Source: Actinopolymorpha sp. NPDC004070 (GTDB lineage Bacteria; Actinomycetota; Actinomycetes; Propionibacteriales; Actinopolymorphaceae). From it: DNA of 64,000 nucleotides. The stretch is taken from assembly GCF_040610475.1 (NCBI RefSeq), contig NZ_JBEXMJ010000012.1, forward strand, positions 153,369 through 217,368. Direction: 5' to 3'. The position numbers were made by a program, and so were the translations under genes. Of this stretch, positions 1-9,455 are shown piece by piece. The notes under the pieces were generated by a model that worked only from the letters and a program-made list of their open reading frames with translations, did no database searches and was not told the DNA's origin. How positions within the stretch are numbered: the first letter of the stretch is position 1; the number at the start of each line of letters is the position of its first letter.

Positions 1-2
1 AC

Positions 3-803
3 GTGCCCGACGAGGCCGACAGCCGCTTCGACGATCCGGGCTCGTGGTTCACCTGCTCGGGGACACTGCTGAACGGCCACATCGCGGTGACCGCCGGCCA
101 CTGCACCTACGGGGTCGGTCTGAACGGCGCGTCGACCACCGCTGCCGGCGGCTCGGGGTCGGGTGGCAACGACGTGTGGATCAACTTCGACGAGAGGCCG
201 AACTTCGACATCCTCACGCCCAGTTCGTCGTACGGCCGGGACCAGAACGGCCGGCGGTACCACGACTGGGCCGCCGCCCTGAACTCCTCGCCGAGCTGGC
301 ACCGCGCGACGTCCCACCCGCACCCGCAGTTCGACCCTGACGCGTTCTACCTCCACGACGCCGGTGTGCTCGACCTGCAGGACTCGGTGTCGATGCCGTC
401 GTACGGCAAACTGCCCACGCAGGGCTACCTCGACCAGTTCCAGACCGGCCCGCGGCACGAGGCCCTCTTCACCGTCGTCGGGTACGGCCTGAACAAGGTC
501 CTGCCCGGCCGTGACATCGGCGGCGACACCAGGATGCAGGCCACCACCCAGCTCGTCACGTTGGAGGGCCTGATGGGTCTGCCGTACGGCACGGCCGCGC
601 GGTTCAGCAACAACAACGGCAAGGTCCACCAGGGCGGCACCTGCTTCGGCGACTCGGGCGGGCCGACGTTCCGCGGTGCGAACACCGTCGTCGCGGTCAC
701 GTCGTTCGGCGTCAGCCCCAACTGCACCGGCACCGACGACGAGTACCGCCTCGACCAGCCCGACGACCTGGCCTTCCTCGCCGGCTTCGGCGTCACGCCC
801 TGA
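3..803 (+). CDS. Trypsin-like serine protease, 5' end outside window
   Basis: Secreted S1-family endopeptidase, seen from its mature part onward. In the visible reading frame the triad is readable: His33 in TAGHC, a likely Asp119 in LHDAGVL and Ser218 in CFGDSGGP. Cysteines near the His and Ser motifs could form the usual disulfides. The frame is open to the window edge and no signal peptide is visible, so the GTG at base 3 is probably internal and the true start lies upstream. Substrate cannot be told. Family assignment is secure. Confidence 0.85.
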   Translation: MPDEADSRFDDPGSWFTCSGTLLNGHIAVTAGHCTYGVGLNGASTTAAGGSGSGGNDVWINFDERPNFDILTPSSSYGRDQNGRRYHDWAAALNSSPSWHRATSHPHPQFDPDAFYLHDAGVLDLQDSVSMPSYGKLPTQGYLDQFQTGPRHEALFTVVGYGLNKVLPGRDIGGDTRMQATTQLVTLEGLMGLPYGTAARFSNNNGKVHQGGTCFGDSGGPTFRGANTVVAVTSFGVSPNCTGTDDEYRLDQPDDLAFLAGFGVTP

Positions 804-1092
804 CCTGCTGCTGGTACCCGGCGCTGGCGGTCGCTCACGCGATCCGCTGCGCCGGGTAGCTCCCGGTGACCAACGGGCGAACGAACGCCGGCCGGCCGGT
901 CATCAGCGGACTTGTGGAGTCCGACTCCGGACTTCTGCTGCCGCCGGTGCCCGGTGACCGAGAGGGTGGCGGGGCGGACCTGGGAACATTGACACGATTC
1001 ACAAGGACCCGCGAAGTACGCCGGTGCGGAGCCGGCCGGCAGAGCAGTTCCCGCTCGAAACACGATCAAGACCAGCGGCAAGGATGATCTAG

Positions 1093-2313
1093 ATGAAGAT
1101 CGGCGTCATCGGTACTGGGCAGTTCGCCCGCAGTTTCATCTCGTTGTGGCAGATGCATCCCGACGTCGAGGCGGTCTACGCCTGCGACGTCGTTCCGGAG
1201 CGGGCGAAGGAGCACCAGGAGAAGTACAACCTGGCCGGCGTGTTCGCCGACGCCGACGAGATGCTCGCCTCCGAGGAGGTGGACTCGGTCGCCGTCATGA
1301 CGCAGCGCTGGACCCACGGGCCGCTGGTGTTGCAGGCCCTGGAGGCCGGCAAGAACGTCTACTCAGCGGTGCCGATGGCGATCTCCGTCGAGGAGATCAA
1401 GGCGATCATCGACAAGGTCGCCGAGACCGGCCTGATCTACATGATGGGCGAGACCAGCTACTACAACCCGGCAGTGGTCTGGGCCCGCGGCAAGGTCGCC
1501 GAGGGCGCGTTCGGGCGGGTGTTCTACTCCGAGGGCGACTACGTCCACGACATGGACAACGGGTTCTACGCCGCCTACCAGTACAGCGGCGGCGACGACT
1601 GGAAGAAGACCGCCAGCTACCCGCCCATGCTCTACCCGACGCACGCCATCGGCGGTGTCCTCGGTGCGCTGCCGACGTACGCCACCAGCGTGAGCTGCAT
1701 CGGTATCGCCGACGACCGCGGCGACGGCGTGTTCGACAAGAACGTGTCGCTGTGGGGCAATGATTTCTCGAACATGAGCGCGCTGTTCCACCTCGCCGAC
1801 GGCGGCGCGATGCGCACCAACGAGTTCCGCCGGGTGGGCTACTGGCAGGGACACGAGTCCCGGTTCCGGTTCTACGGCACCGACTCGGTGATGGAGCAGA
1901 CCGGTCACGGCGCCACCTGGAGCGTCAAGACCGAGGGCGAGGACTACCGCAAGGGTGACACCCTCGACATCAGCGACCTCTTCTACACCCGCAGCCGTCA
2001 GGTGCCGGAGGGCTTCGGCGACGTCGACCCGGCACTGATGCAGAGCTTCGCCTCCGGCACCGCCAAGGTGCAGGACCGCAGCCGGCTGCCCAAGGAGTTC
2101 GAGGGCGCGCACAACGGGCACGAGGGCTCCCACCACTTCCTGGCCGACGACTTCGTTCGGGCGGTGACGACCAAGACCCAGCCTCCGGTGAACGCCTGGA
2201 AGGCGGCCAGGTTCACGCTGCCGGGTGTCATCGCACTCGAGTCGGCTCGCCAGGACGGCGCCCGCCTGGAGATCCCGGACTTCGGCGACGGTCCCGAGAA
2301 CCCCAACTGGTGA
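1093..2313 (+). CDS. Gfo/Idh/MocA family oxidoreductase
   Basis: NAD(P)-dependent sugar or inositol-type dehydrogenase of 406 aa. The N-terminus MKIGVIGTGQFARSF is the Rossmann nucleotide-binding loop (GxGxxA-like), and the middle and C-terminal part is the alpha/beta catalytic domain of the family. An AAGGATGA Shine-Dalgarno-like stretch lies just upstream of the ATG. The gene stands alone between the protease and a convergent P-loop gene, and a strong hairpin follows its stop. Substrate is not deducible from the sequence. Confidence 0.85.
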   Translation: MKIGVIGTGQFARSFISLWQMHPDVEAVYACDVVPERAKEHQEKYNLAGVFADADEMLASEEVDSVAVMTQRWTHGPLVLQALEAGKNVYSAVPMAISVEEIKAIIDKVAETGLIYMMGETSYYNPAVVWARGKVAEGAFGRVFYSEGDYVHDMDNGFYAAYQYSGGDDWKKTASYPPMLYPTHAIGGVLGALPTYATSVSCIGIADDRGDGVFDKNVSLWGNDFSNMSALFHLADGGAMRTNEFRRVGYWQGHESRFRFYGTDSVMEQTGHGATWSVKTEGEDYRKGDTLDISDLFYTRSRQVPEGFGDVDPALMQSFASGTAKVQDRSRLPKEFEGAHNGHEGSHHFLADDFVRAVTTKTQPPVNAWKAARFTLPGVIALESARQDGARLEIPDFGDGPENPNW

Positions 2314-2337
2314 ATCGCCAGCGGTAGCTGACGTACG

Positions 2338-2388
2338 GGAGCCGGGCCGGAGTCGCCGCGGAGTGTCGCGGCGCCTCGACCCGGCTCC
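2338..2388 (+). terminator. Strong hairpin after the oxidoreductase
   Basis: Arms GGAGCCGGG (2338-2346) and CCCGGCTCC (2380-2388) pair perfectly, with a second inner stem CGCCGCG/CGCGGCG (2354-2360 with 2367-2373). It sits 25 bases after the stop codon and between convergent genes. No clean U-tract follows, which is common for actinobacterial terminators. Confidence 0.55.
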
Positions 2389-2428
2389 TCGGTTTCAGCG
2401 TCACGGCATCGAAGGCGTCCCGACCTTC

Positions 2429-2989
2429 TCAGGTCGCTGGACCGGACCGGGCGGATTCTTCCGCGGAGGAATCGCCGACGGTCCGGGCCCAGGAGAGGAT
2501 TCGTAGCGCGATCTTCTCCGCGTCCTCGTCATCGGTGGTGATGACCGTGGGGATCAATTGGCGTGTTTCAGCGGCGTCGGCCAATGCGTCCTCGATCCAC
2601 TCCGGGGACCAGCCACGCGTGCGGAGGCGAGCGCGCCTGAGCTGGTCGGCGCAGTCGAGCAGGGCCCAGTGCACGGGCCCGTCCTGGTCCGCTGTCGTGG
2701 TCAGCTCCTCCGGGTACGGCGTGGGGCCGAGCAGGAGGACGGGGTGACCGGCTCGCCGGACGATGTGGACGATGCGATCCCACATCCGGTTGTACGCCGG
2801 CCAGTTCGGTTCCGCGTCCGGGAACGCGATCGGTACGCCGAGCAGGGCACCGTCTTCCAGCAGTTCGTCCTGGTCGATCACCACCAGCCCCTGCCCTAGC
2901 CGGACGAGCTCGGGCACGAGCGTCGTCTTCCCGACGCCCGGCGCACCGGTGACCAGGAACAGGGGAACAGAGGTGGGTCCGGACGTCAC
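2429..2989 (-). CDS. P-loop AAA/kinase-like ATPase
   Basis: A small P-loop NTPase of about 186 aa. The Walker A motif GAPGVGKTT is close to the N-terminus, followed by VVIDQDELLEDG, which resembles the acidic or base-binding region of small kinases. The GTG at 2989 (MTSGPTS...) places the Walker motif about 15 residues in, as is usual for the group; a TTG 33 bases further upstream is the alternative. Likely phosphorylates or chaperones a small molecule, but the substrate is unknown. Confidence 0.75.
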   Translation of the reverse strand: MTSGPTSVPLFLVTGAPGVGKTTLVPELVRLGQGLVVIDQDELLEDGALLGVPIAFPDAEPNWPAYNRMWDRIVHIVRRAGHPVLLLGPTPYPEELTTTADQDGPVHWALLDCADQLRRARLRTRGWSPEWIEDALADAAETRQLIPTVITTDDEDAEKIALRILSWARTVGDSSAEESARSGPAT

Positions 2990-3065
2990 CCGGCGCACAG
3001 TAGCGCCGGGCGGCCACGGCAACCCAACGGATTTGCTGCAGGGTCAGGTCGCCGTCACCGAAGTC

Positions 3066-3770
3066 TCATTCGAGGATCGGGTCGTACATGAACATCCGAA
3101 CCCACTGACCACAGCGGTGGGCGACGGCGATCTTGGCGGCCCACTCCAGCGCGGCTTCGTGGGTGGGCGCCTTGACCACAGCGAAGCCGCCGAGAGGTCT
3201 CGTGGTCTTCGGGCGGGGGCTGTCGGCGACCGTCCCGTCGGCCGTGACCGCGCCGACCCAGGCCGGCGTACTTTCGTCCGGCGGCTCGTAGTCCAGCCCG
3301 CCGCTGAAGACGTACACCCCGGCGTCCATGGTGTCCTGGATCGCCGCGTGGGAGGTCTCGCCGACCGAGGCCCACTCCTCGTCGGGAAAGTCCATGTCGC
3401 CGTTGTCGAACGAGATCAGGTAGCGCGCCGGCCCGTCACCGTCTCGCCTGAGCGCGCGGACCTTCTGCGGAGTGCGGCAGCCGGCCGCGACCCTCCCGCC
3501 CCACTCCAGCGCTGCCTCCCGGCCGGGCACCTCGACGATCGTGACGCCGCCGAGGAGTTCCTTGCTCTCCGGGTACGGGCCGTCGGTCACCATCCCGTCC
3601 GTGTCGACCACGACGGACTTCACGTCGTGGTCGAGCTCGCCCGCGAAGACGAACACCCCTGCCTGCATGGCCTCCTCGCGGACCGCCTGCACGGCCTTGG
3701 CGACCTCGGGCAGGTCCTCCGCGGGGAGGTCCGTCGCAGCGTTGTCGAACGAGATCAGGTACCGCGGCAT
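3066..3770 (-). CDS. Tandem YCII-domain protein
   Basis: 234 aa made of two related YCII (DGPF) domains: residues 1-115 start MPRYLISFDN and residues 117-234 contain ARYLISFDNGDMD. Each half has the DGPYPESKE/DSPRPKTTR and LGGxxxVxxPTxEAALEW signatures. YCII domains are ferredoxin-like and are often encoded beside ECF sigma factors; none is nearby here. AAGGAG lies 7 bases before the ATG. The two halves have diverged clearly, so the fusion is old. Confidence 0.85.
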   Translation of the reverse strand: MPRYLISFDNAATDLPAEDLPEVAKAVQAVREEAMQAGVFVFAGELDHDVKSVVVDTDGMVTDGPYPESKELLGGVTIVEVPGREAALEWGGRVAAGCRTPQKVRALRRDGDGPARYLISFDNGDMDFPDEEWASVGETSHAAIQDTMDAGVYVFSGGLDYEPPDESTPAWVGAVTADGTVADSPRPKTTRPLGGFAVVKAPTHEAALEWAAKIAVAHRCGQWVRMFMYDPILE

Positions 3771-3888
3771 CTCACGACTCCTTGTTCCGGCGGCCTCCTT
3801 CGGCCGCCCCTCGTCCCTGCTACGAACACCTCGCCCCGGATCCGACAGGCTGCCGGCAAGAATCTCACGGGACGGTCGTTCACGCGGG

Positions 3889-4308
3889 TCAGGAGGCGAG
3901 CTTGCGTGCGATCGCGGGGACCACGATCACCGCCGCGACCAGGTGGGTGAGCATCAACAGCGCCTTGGTGGCCGGCGCAGCGTCGGCGAGCAGGTCGGGG
4001 ACGAACGAGAGCGCGGTCAGCGCCACGGTCGTACGGAGAAACGCACGGCGGGGATGCCGGGCCCAGCGGGCCAGGGCCACGGCGATGACCAGGCCGATCA
4101 ACGAGAAGGCGGCCGTCAGTACGCCGAAACCGGTGACCGGGATCGGAGCGCCGGCCATGTCGAGGCTGACGCCCGCGGCGTTGCCGGCGGCGGCGACGGT
4201 CATGGTGGCGGCGCTCGCGACCGCCGCGGCGGCGACTCCGGTCATGGTCAGGGTGGCGTAGCGGGGGGTGACGGCCTGCGCGGTGGCGGTGGTCAGGGCG
4301 GTGGTCAT
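3889..4308 (-). CDS. DUF6069-like small integral membrane protein
   Basis: 139 aa with about four hydrophobic segments, beginning at AATMTVAAAGNAAGV, then GFGVLTAAFSLIGLVIAVALARWA, a segment before FVPDLLADA, and a C-terminal LTHLVAAVIVVPAIARKL. The order and the final HLVAAVIVVP motif are typical of DUF6069 membrane proteins of actinobacteria, whose function is not known. GGGAGG lies 5 bases before the ATG. Confidence 0.75.
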   Translation of the reverse strand: MTTALTTATAQAVTPRYATLTMTGVAAAAVASAATMTVAAAGNAAGVSLDMAGAPIPVTGFGVLTAAFSLIGLVIAVALARWARHPRRAFLRTTVALTALSFVPDLLADAAPATKALLMLTHLVAAVIVVPAIARKLAS

Positions 4309-4627
4309 TTCTGCCTCCCGGTGAGATGTCCGGACGGGCAGGCTGCCCGTCTCTCACTCTGACATCGAACGGGGCGCAAACTCATCGACACTCGGCCCAC
4401 CTGAATTCTGGAAGTTCTCTCGCGGAGCGATCATCGGCCCGGCGGCACCCTGCGCGGCCACGGTGCCAGAGCGGCCCGGCCGGATCGGCGTGGCCGGTTT
4501 TTACCCGCGAGAAATCCGAGCTTTTCACAAATTCGAACGGCCTATCCGATATCGCCTCGGTGGGGGAGGACTTTGCTCCGGAGTAGCGTTGTGGAGGACC
4601 TTCCGATCCATTGGAGGGGACGAATTG

Positions 4628-5185
4628 ATGGGGGTTGCCATGACTGACACAGGACCCCGTGACACCGGCGCCGGGGCGCAGGAGAAGCGGGCAGACATAC
4701 CAGGGCAGGCCCAGCGGGGTGAGGCCACGGCTCCGACCGCGGAAACGCCTACGGGGCGCGTGCCCGCGGAAGCGGAAGAGGCACGAGCGGCGGCCGGCGG
4801 TGGGGGGCTCGGCTGGATGATGTATGCGGGCGTGGTGCTCGTCGCGGCAGGTATCTTCGAGGCGATCTGGGGCCTGACCGCCCTTCTCAGGACGACGTAC
4901 TTCGTGGTTCCGTCCATCGGGCTCGTCGTTTCCTTCAACTACACCGCATGGGGATGGGTCCACATCGGGCTCGCCGTGCTCTTGGTCCTCACCGGACTGG
5001 CGGTGCTCGCGGGCCAGAGTTGGGCGCGCTACGCCGGAATCTGCCTGGCCGCCCTGAGCATGATCGCGAACTTCCTGACGCTAGCGGCATTTCCGTTCTG
5101 GTCGCTGGTGATGATCGCCGTCGACATTCTCGTCATTTACGGCCTTTCCGTACACGGACAGGAAATGCAGAGACTGCGTACCTGA
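4628..5185 (+). CDS. DUF7144-like four-helix membrane protein
   Basis: 185 aa: an acidic, Ala/Gly-rich cytosolic N-terminus of about 55 residues, then four membrane segments starting at LGWMMYAGVVLVAAGIFEAIWG. Family members contain the GxxxxxxGIFEAIxGLxAL and YxWGWxHI motifs seen here. GGAGGGGA at 4613-4620 sets the start at 4628; the open frame extends further upstream but without a ribosome site. Function unknown. Confidence 0.75.
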   Translation: MGVAMTDTGPRDTGAGAQEKRADIPGQAQRGEATAPTAETPTGRVPAEAEEARAAAGGGGLGWMMYAGVVLVAAGIFEAIWGLTALLRTTYFVVPSIGLVVSFNYTAWGWVHIGLAVLLVLTGLAVLAGQSWARYAGICLAALSMIANFLTLAAFPFWSLVMIAVDILVIYGLSVHGQEMQRLRT

Positions 5186-5201
5186 GTAAGGGGGGTTCAG
5201 C

Positions 5202-5327
5202 ATGCACGTCAAGCCACCCGCGGTCGCGGCAGTCGCAGTCGGACTCGGTGTCGCGGGCACCGTCGCCGCCATGCGGCATCGCCGGCACGGGAAGCCGGCC
5301 AGAAGGCACCACCGCCACCACCACTGA
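5202..5327 (+). CDS. 41-aa peptide with one membrane segment and His-rich tail
   Basis: A short frame 16 bases after the preceding membrane-protein gene, with a strong AAGGGGGG ribosome site 6 bases before its ATG. It encodes a hydrophobic Ala/Val/Gly segment (residues 7-24) followed by a very basic tail rich in Arg and His that ends HHRHHH. It is probably cotranscribed with the upstream gene. No family recognised; the histidine cluster could bind metal. Confidence 0.5.
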   Translation: MHVKPPAVAAVAVGLGVAGTVAAMRHRRHGKPARRHHRHHH

Positions 5328-5614
5328 GCACTACTGAGCACTACGAAGAGCGGTGGCCCCGGTGGCACAGGGGGTGTCAGGACCCGGGTGTCGCCCGGCT
5401 CCCGACAGCCCCCGCTTCGGTCTCCGCGGTCCTGCGCGGCTCGGTGTCTCGCGGCTCGGCCTGTCCCGGCTCAGTGCCCTTGGGCGTCCTTGGGCGGGGC
5501 GGTGCCGTTGTCGGAGAAGCCGACTGCCCACAGCGACGGTGACTTCGCCCCCATCCCGGCGGCAAGTTGCCGCAGTACGTGCGGATCAGTTCGCGTGAAT
5601 CAGTGCGTGCGTGT

Positions 5615-8600
5615 TCAGTTCGTGCTGAAGACCACGTCGACCCAGTAGTTGCTCGACTTGTAGCTGGTGCTGGGGAATCCGCCGGCGCCGTAGCGGTAGA
5701 CGCCGTTGGAGCCGTCGGTGCCGTTCTTCAGGGCGGTCAGCGGCCCTCGCGTCGTCGCGGACGCGAAGTAGTTGTCGTCGACGGAGTAGTGGCCCGCGGT
5801 GGTGAAGTACGAGGCGACGTACGTGGTGTTCGCCGTCACGGCCACCGGGCTGGCAAAGTTGACCTGCTGCCAACCGGAGCTTGACTCTCCGGTGAAGGTC
5901 GCCGTCGCGAGCCTGGTGCCGGTGCGGCTCCAGAGCGTTCCGGTGTGGGTGCCGCTGTTTCCCGGGCCCTTGTAGAACCGGACCCCGCGCACGAAACCTG
6001 TCTGGCTGGTACGGAACTTCACGCCCAACTCGATCGAGCCGGAGTCGGGGTCGGCCGGCGTTCCGGGCGTCGCGCTGTCTGCCCAGATCGTGCACGGGCA
6101 GCCACTGCTCGAGGCCGCTGCCGTGGTGAAGGTCCAGCTGTCCTGGCTCATCGTGTTGCCCGCGACGTCCTTGGCGCCGGACACGGTAGCCGTGTAGGAG
6201 GTGCTGTTGCCCAGCGGTGCGCCGGGTGTGAAGGTGGCGGTGCGGGTCGTGGCGTTGTAGGACGTCGTTCCGGCCACGGTGGTGCCGTTCGCCTGGGCGA
6301 GGCCGATCCGCGCGGTCGAGTCCTGGACCGGCTCGCTGAAGGTGGCCGTCACAATCGTGCCGGTGGAGACGTTGGACGCACCCGCCGCCGGGGTGCGCGA
6401 CGTGATCGTCGGCGGCGTGGTGTCCGAGGTCCCGGCACCACCGTCGTCGAAGACCACGTCCACCCAGTAGTTGGTCGAGCGGTATCCCTGGCTCGGGAAC
6501 CCGCCGGCGCCGTAGCTGTAGAGACCGTTCGGGCCGTCGGCGTTGTCCGCGAGGGCGGTCAGTGGCCCGCGGGAGACAGCAGCGCCGAAGTAGCTGTCGG
6601 AGCTTGCGTAGTGGCCGTTCGGCGCGAAGTAGGAGGCCACGTAGGTGGTGTCGGCGGCGACGGTCACCGGGGTCGCGAAGTTGGCCTGCTGCCAACCCGA
6701 GGTTGACTCACCGGTGAAGGTAACCGACGCCAGCCTGGTCCCGGCGGAGGTCCACAGTGACCCCACGTGGGTGCCGGTGTTTCCCGAACCCTTGTAGAAC
6801 CGGATGCCGGTGATCGACCCGGCCTTGGTCGTACGGAACCTGACCCCGAGTTCGACTCCGCCGGTGTCGGAGTCCGACGCCACGGCCGGCACCGCTGAGC
6901 TCGGCCAGATGGTGCACGGGCAGGCGCCCGGAGGCGGTGATCCGTCGCCGACGGTCACGGTCCGCGCGGGACCTGGCGTTTCGGTCCGTGCACTGTCGTC
7001 GGTCGCCCGGGCCATCACCGCGAGGTTCGTGCTGGTGGCCGGGGTGAAGGTGTACGACCAGGAGCCGCGGCCGGTCGCCGGGTGCCACGACAGGCCGCCG
7101 TCGACGGACACCTCGACCCCAGCGACCACGCCCCCTCCGGTGTCGGTGGAGGTACCGCTGATGGTCAGCGGCTGACCGGCCGGAACGGTCGCGCCGGCCG
7201 CCGGCGAGCTGATCGTCGTAGTGGGCGGAGTCGTGTCGGTGGACGGGGTGGCCCCGACCAGTCCGGTCTGCAGGGTGGCCGGCTGGGCGCCCATGTCCGC
7301 GAAGAGGTTCACGGTCGCCTGCCTGACCGCGGTATCGGACGTGGTGCCCGAGACGTCACTCCAGTGGTTGTCGTCCAGACCCCACGACCACTGGATGCTT
7401 CCGGCCCCGAAGACCAGCGCGCCGCTGCGTGCGCGGTACAGCGAGAGATGGTGGGTGGCGGTGCCGGACGCGTACGTCGAGCCGTAGTCCTGCAGGTAGC
7501 TGGGGACGTTCTGGGTGTCGGTCGACAGATGAATCAGACCGTCGGGCCGGAAGCCGTTGTCCGGGCTCTCGTCCCACTCGTAGCCGAGAATCCCGTGTCC
7601 CAGTGTGGCTGTCGCGGTGGAGGTGAGGCCGGCCACCTTGGTGTTGCGCCAGAAGCGCAGCTTGGCGTCGGCCCCACCGACGTGCATGTCGGTGGCGCAG
7701 CAGTTGACCATGAACATCGTGCCGCTGAGGCTGTTCTCCGGCCGGCCGCCGTCGGCAGGTGGGCTGAACCGCGGGTCACGCCAGGTGCCGGTCCACACAG
7801 TGGGATCGAGTGGGTCGATCGTCGCGTTGGCGTGGGTCTCCTTGTAGGTGACCAGCGTCCGGTAGTTGTTCTCGTACCGCGTCTTCCAGAAGATCTCGTT
7901 GCCGCTGAAGAACGCGAGATTCACCCCGGCGTCGCGGGCCGACTCGACGTTCGTGCGCTGCTGACCCGACCAGTACTCGTCGTGGCCCACCGACAGGAAG
8001 GCCTTGTGCTGCTTGAGTAACGAGCCGTAGCGGTCTGTGTCGACGCCGGTCTCGTAGCTTGTGTCGTACCCGTTGGCCTCGAGGAAGCGGACCATCGGGT
8101 ACTCCGCGCTCCACACGAAGTCGTGGAAGGTGTCACCGCTGTTGGTGTCGAACGGGCGGTTGTAGCTGACCTTGTAGGCGCGACCGGCCGGGCTGCCGGC
8201 GTAGAGGCTGTTGCCTCCGTAGTCGTTGTACGCCTGCCAGGTGGTGTCGGAGGTCTGGACGTACAGGTCGGAGCGGCTGGCGTCGTCGCGTACCACGAAC
8301 ACGATGTGCCCGCGGGTCGTACCGGACTTCAGTTCGGCGAAGTAGATGCCGGACACCGCGGTCGACGGTACGGCCCAGGTCGCACTGGTCGACCAGTTGC
8401 CGCAGTCGATCAAACCGGTCGTGGTGTCCTTGTCGCAGGCGGGCTGGTCGGTCGGTGCGACGTTCGCGATCGAGGTGACCTTGCGGGCGCCCGCGCCGCC
8501 GTAGTAGCCCATCCGGTAGATGCTGAGCGTGTACGTCAGCGTGGTGTCGACCTTGAAGCCGATGGTCGAACCGTGGTTCACGCTGATGTCGGTGGAGAAA

Positions 8601-8827
8601 CCCTGCAGCGCCGGGCTGTCTGGGCTCGACACGTCCCAGTCGGTGGAGCCGGCCTGGGTGTTCTCGCAGGCGACGGGATTGAGCACCGGCGGGTCGCAGG
8701 GCGCGGCGACCGCTCGCGGCGTCGACACGAAGAGCAGCGACGCCAGCCCGAGGCACAACGTGAGAAGTAGAGCCACCGCCCGGCGACGGTTGCCACCGAG
8801 CCCAGGTGTATGCGGTCGAACGCGCAC
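5615..8827 (-). CDS. Secreted DMFase-B-like/DUF4082 multidomain protein
   Basis: About 1070 aa, exported. After a signal peptide (RRRAVALLLTLCLGLASLL... cleaved after AVAA) comes a domain of about 480 residues like the N,N-dimethylformamidase beta-subunit C-terminal domain, with the motif SVGHDEYWS. Then follow an Ig-like domain (TTPPTTTISSPAAG), a DUF4082 domain starting CPCTIWPSS, an SbsA-like Ig domain (TPPTITSRTPAAGASNV) and a second DUF4082 starting CPCTIWADS. The GTG at 8827 has a GGGGGGAG site; an ATG at 8914 is the alternative. The DUF4082 copies are the likely surface- or glycan-binding part. Enzymatic activity is unproven. Confidence 0.8.
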   Translation of the reverse strand: MRVRPHTPGLGGNRRRAVALLLTLCLGLASLLFVSTPRAVAAPCDPPVLNPVACENTQAGSTDWDVSSPDSPALQGFSTDISVNHGSTIGFKVDTTLTYTLSIYRMGYYGGAGARKVTSIANVAPTDQPACDKDTTTGLIDCGNWSTSATWAVPSTAVSGIYFAELKSGTTRGHIVFVVRDDASRSDLYVQTSDTTWQAYNDYGGNSLYAGSPAGRAYKVSYNRPFDTNSGDTFHDFVWSAEYPMVRFLEANGYDTSYETGVDTDRYGSLLKQHKAFLSVGHDEYWSGQQRTNVESARDAGVNLAFFSGNEIFWKTRYENNYRTLVTYKETHANATIDPLDPTVWTGTWRDPRFSPPADGGRPENSLSGTMFMVNCCATDMHVGGADAKLRFWRNTKVAGLTSTATATLGHGILGYEWDESPDNGFRPDGLIHLSTDTQNVPSYLQDYGSTYASGTATHHLSLYRARSGALVFGAGSIQWSWGLDDNHWSDVSGTTSDTAVRQATVNLFADMGAQPATLQTGLVGATPSTDTTPPTTTISSPAAGATVPAGQPLTISGTSTDTGGGVVAGVEVSVDGGLSWHPATGRGSWSYTFTPATSTNLAVMARATDDSARTETPGPARTVTVGDGSPPPGACPCTIWPSSAVPAVASDSDTGGVELGVRFRTTKAGSITGIRFYKGSGNTGTHVGSLWTSAGTRLASVTFTGESTSGWQQANFATPVTVAADTTYVASYFAPNGHYASSDSYFGAAVSRGPLTALADNADGPNGLYSYGAGGFPSQGYRSTNYWVDVVFDDGGAGTSDTTPPTITSRTPAAGASNVSTGTIVTATFSEPVQDSTARIGLAQANGTTVAGTTSYNATTRTATFTPGAPLGNSTSYTATVSGAKDVAGNTMSQDSWTFTTAAASSSGCPCTIWADSATPGTPADPDSGSIELGVKFRTSQTGFVRGVRFYKGPGNSGTHTGTLWSRTGTRLATATFTGESSSGWQQVNFASPVAVTANTTYVASYFTTAGHYSVDDNYFASATTRGPLTALKNGTDGSNGVYRYGAGGFPSTSYKSSNYWVDVVFSTN

Positions 8828-8968
8828 GACGTCTCCCCCCGAGATGTCGAGATGATCACCGATCCAAGCACGGCGGGACGCAGCCGCGCTGGCAAATGGG
8901 AAAGCGTTGATCATCGGGGGACGCTTCGGCTGTCTGCCTCCGAACCCGGGCCGGATGTGCTCTGCGCT

Positions 8969-9436
8969 TCAGACCTCGACGGTCATGTCGAGTTCGTTTC
9001 CGAACTCGGGGTTGCCGCCCCGCACGAGCAGGTAGCTGTGGCGCAGGCCGGCGCGGTAGACGACCATCGGGCCGTACGGGTGCACGTCGTCGCGGCTCAG
9101 CCGCTTGTGCTGCGGCACGCGCGTGTTGAGCTCTCGAAGAGCCGCCAGGATCTCCTCCTCGTCCAGGTCCGCGCGTTCGGCATGCGCGTCGAAGTAGGCC
9201 GCCTCCGCCCGACCCACCTCGACGGTGGAGTCGAACACGGTGATCGCGACCGACGCCCGCTTGGCGATGTTGCGAGAGTGCCGGCTGTCGGGCGACGACA
9301 CCCAGACCACCTGGTCTGCGTCGAGGGGTGCGAAGAAGACGGGGGAGACCCACGGGTTTCCGTCCTCGTCGGCCGTGCCGAGGACGAGGTAGCGGTTCGC
9401 CGCGAGGATGCGGTCGACGTCGGAGCGATCGATCAT
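8969..9436 (-). CDS. Pyridoxamine 5'-phosphate oxidase-like FMN-binding protein
   Basis: 155 aa split-barrel flavin protein. The N-terminal LGTADEDGNPWVSPVFFA is the classical FMN-binding strand pattern of the PNPOx-like superfamily, followed by WVSSPDSRHSRNI. It lies 19 bases downstream of the LLM-class oxidoreductase on the same strand, so the two flavin or F420 enzymes probably form an operon. Substrate unknown. Confidence 0.8.
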   Translation of the reverse strand: MIDRSDVDRILAANRYLVLGTADEDGNPWVSPVFFAPLDADQVVWVSSPDSRHSRNIAKRASVAITVFDSTVEVGRAEAAYFDAHAERADLDEEEILAALRELNTRVPQHKRLSRDDVHPYGPMVVYRAGLRHSYLLVRGGNPEFGNELDMTVEV

Positions 9437-9455
9437 GTCGGCTGCCTACCGCGGC

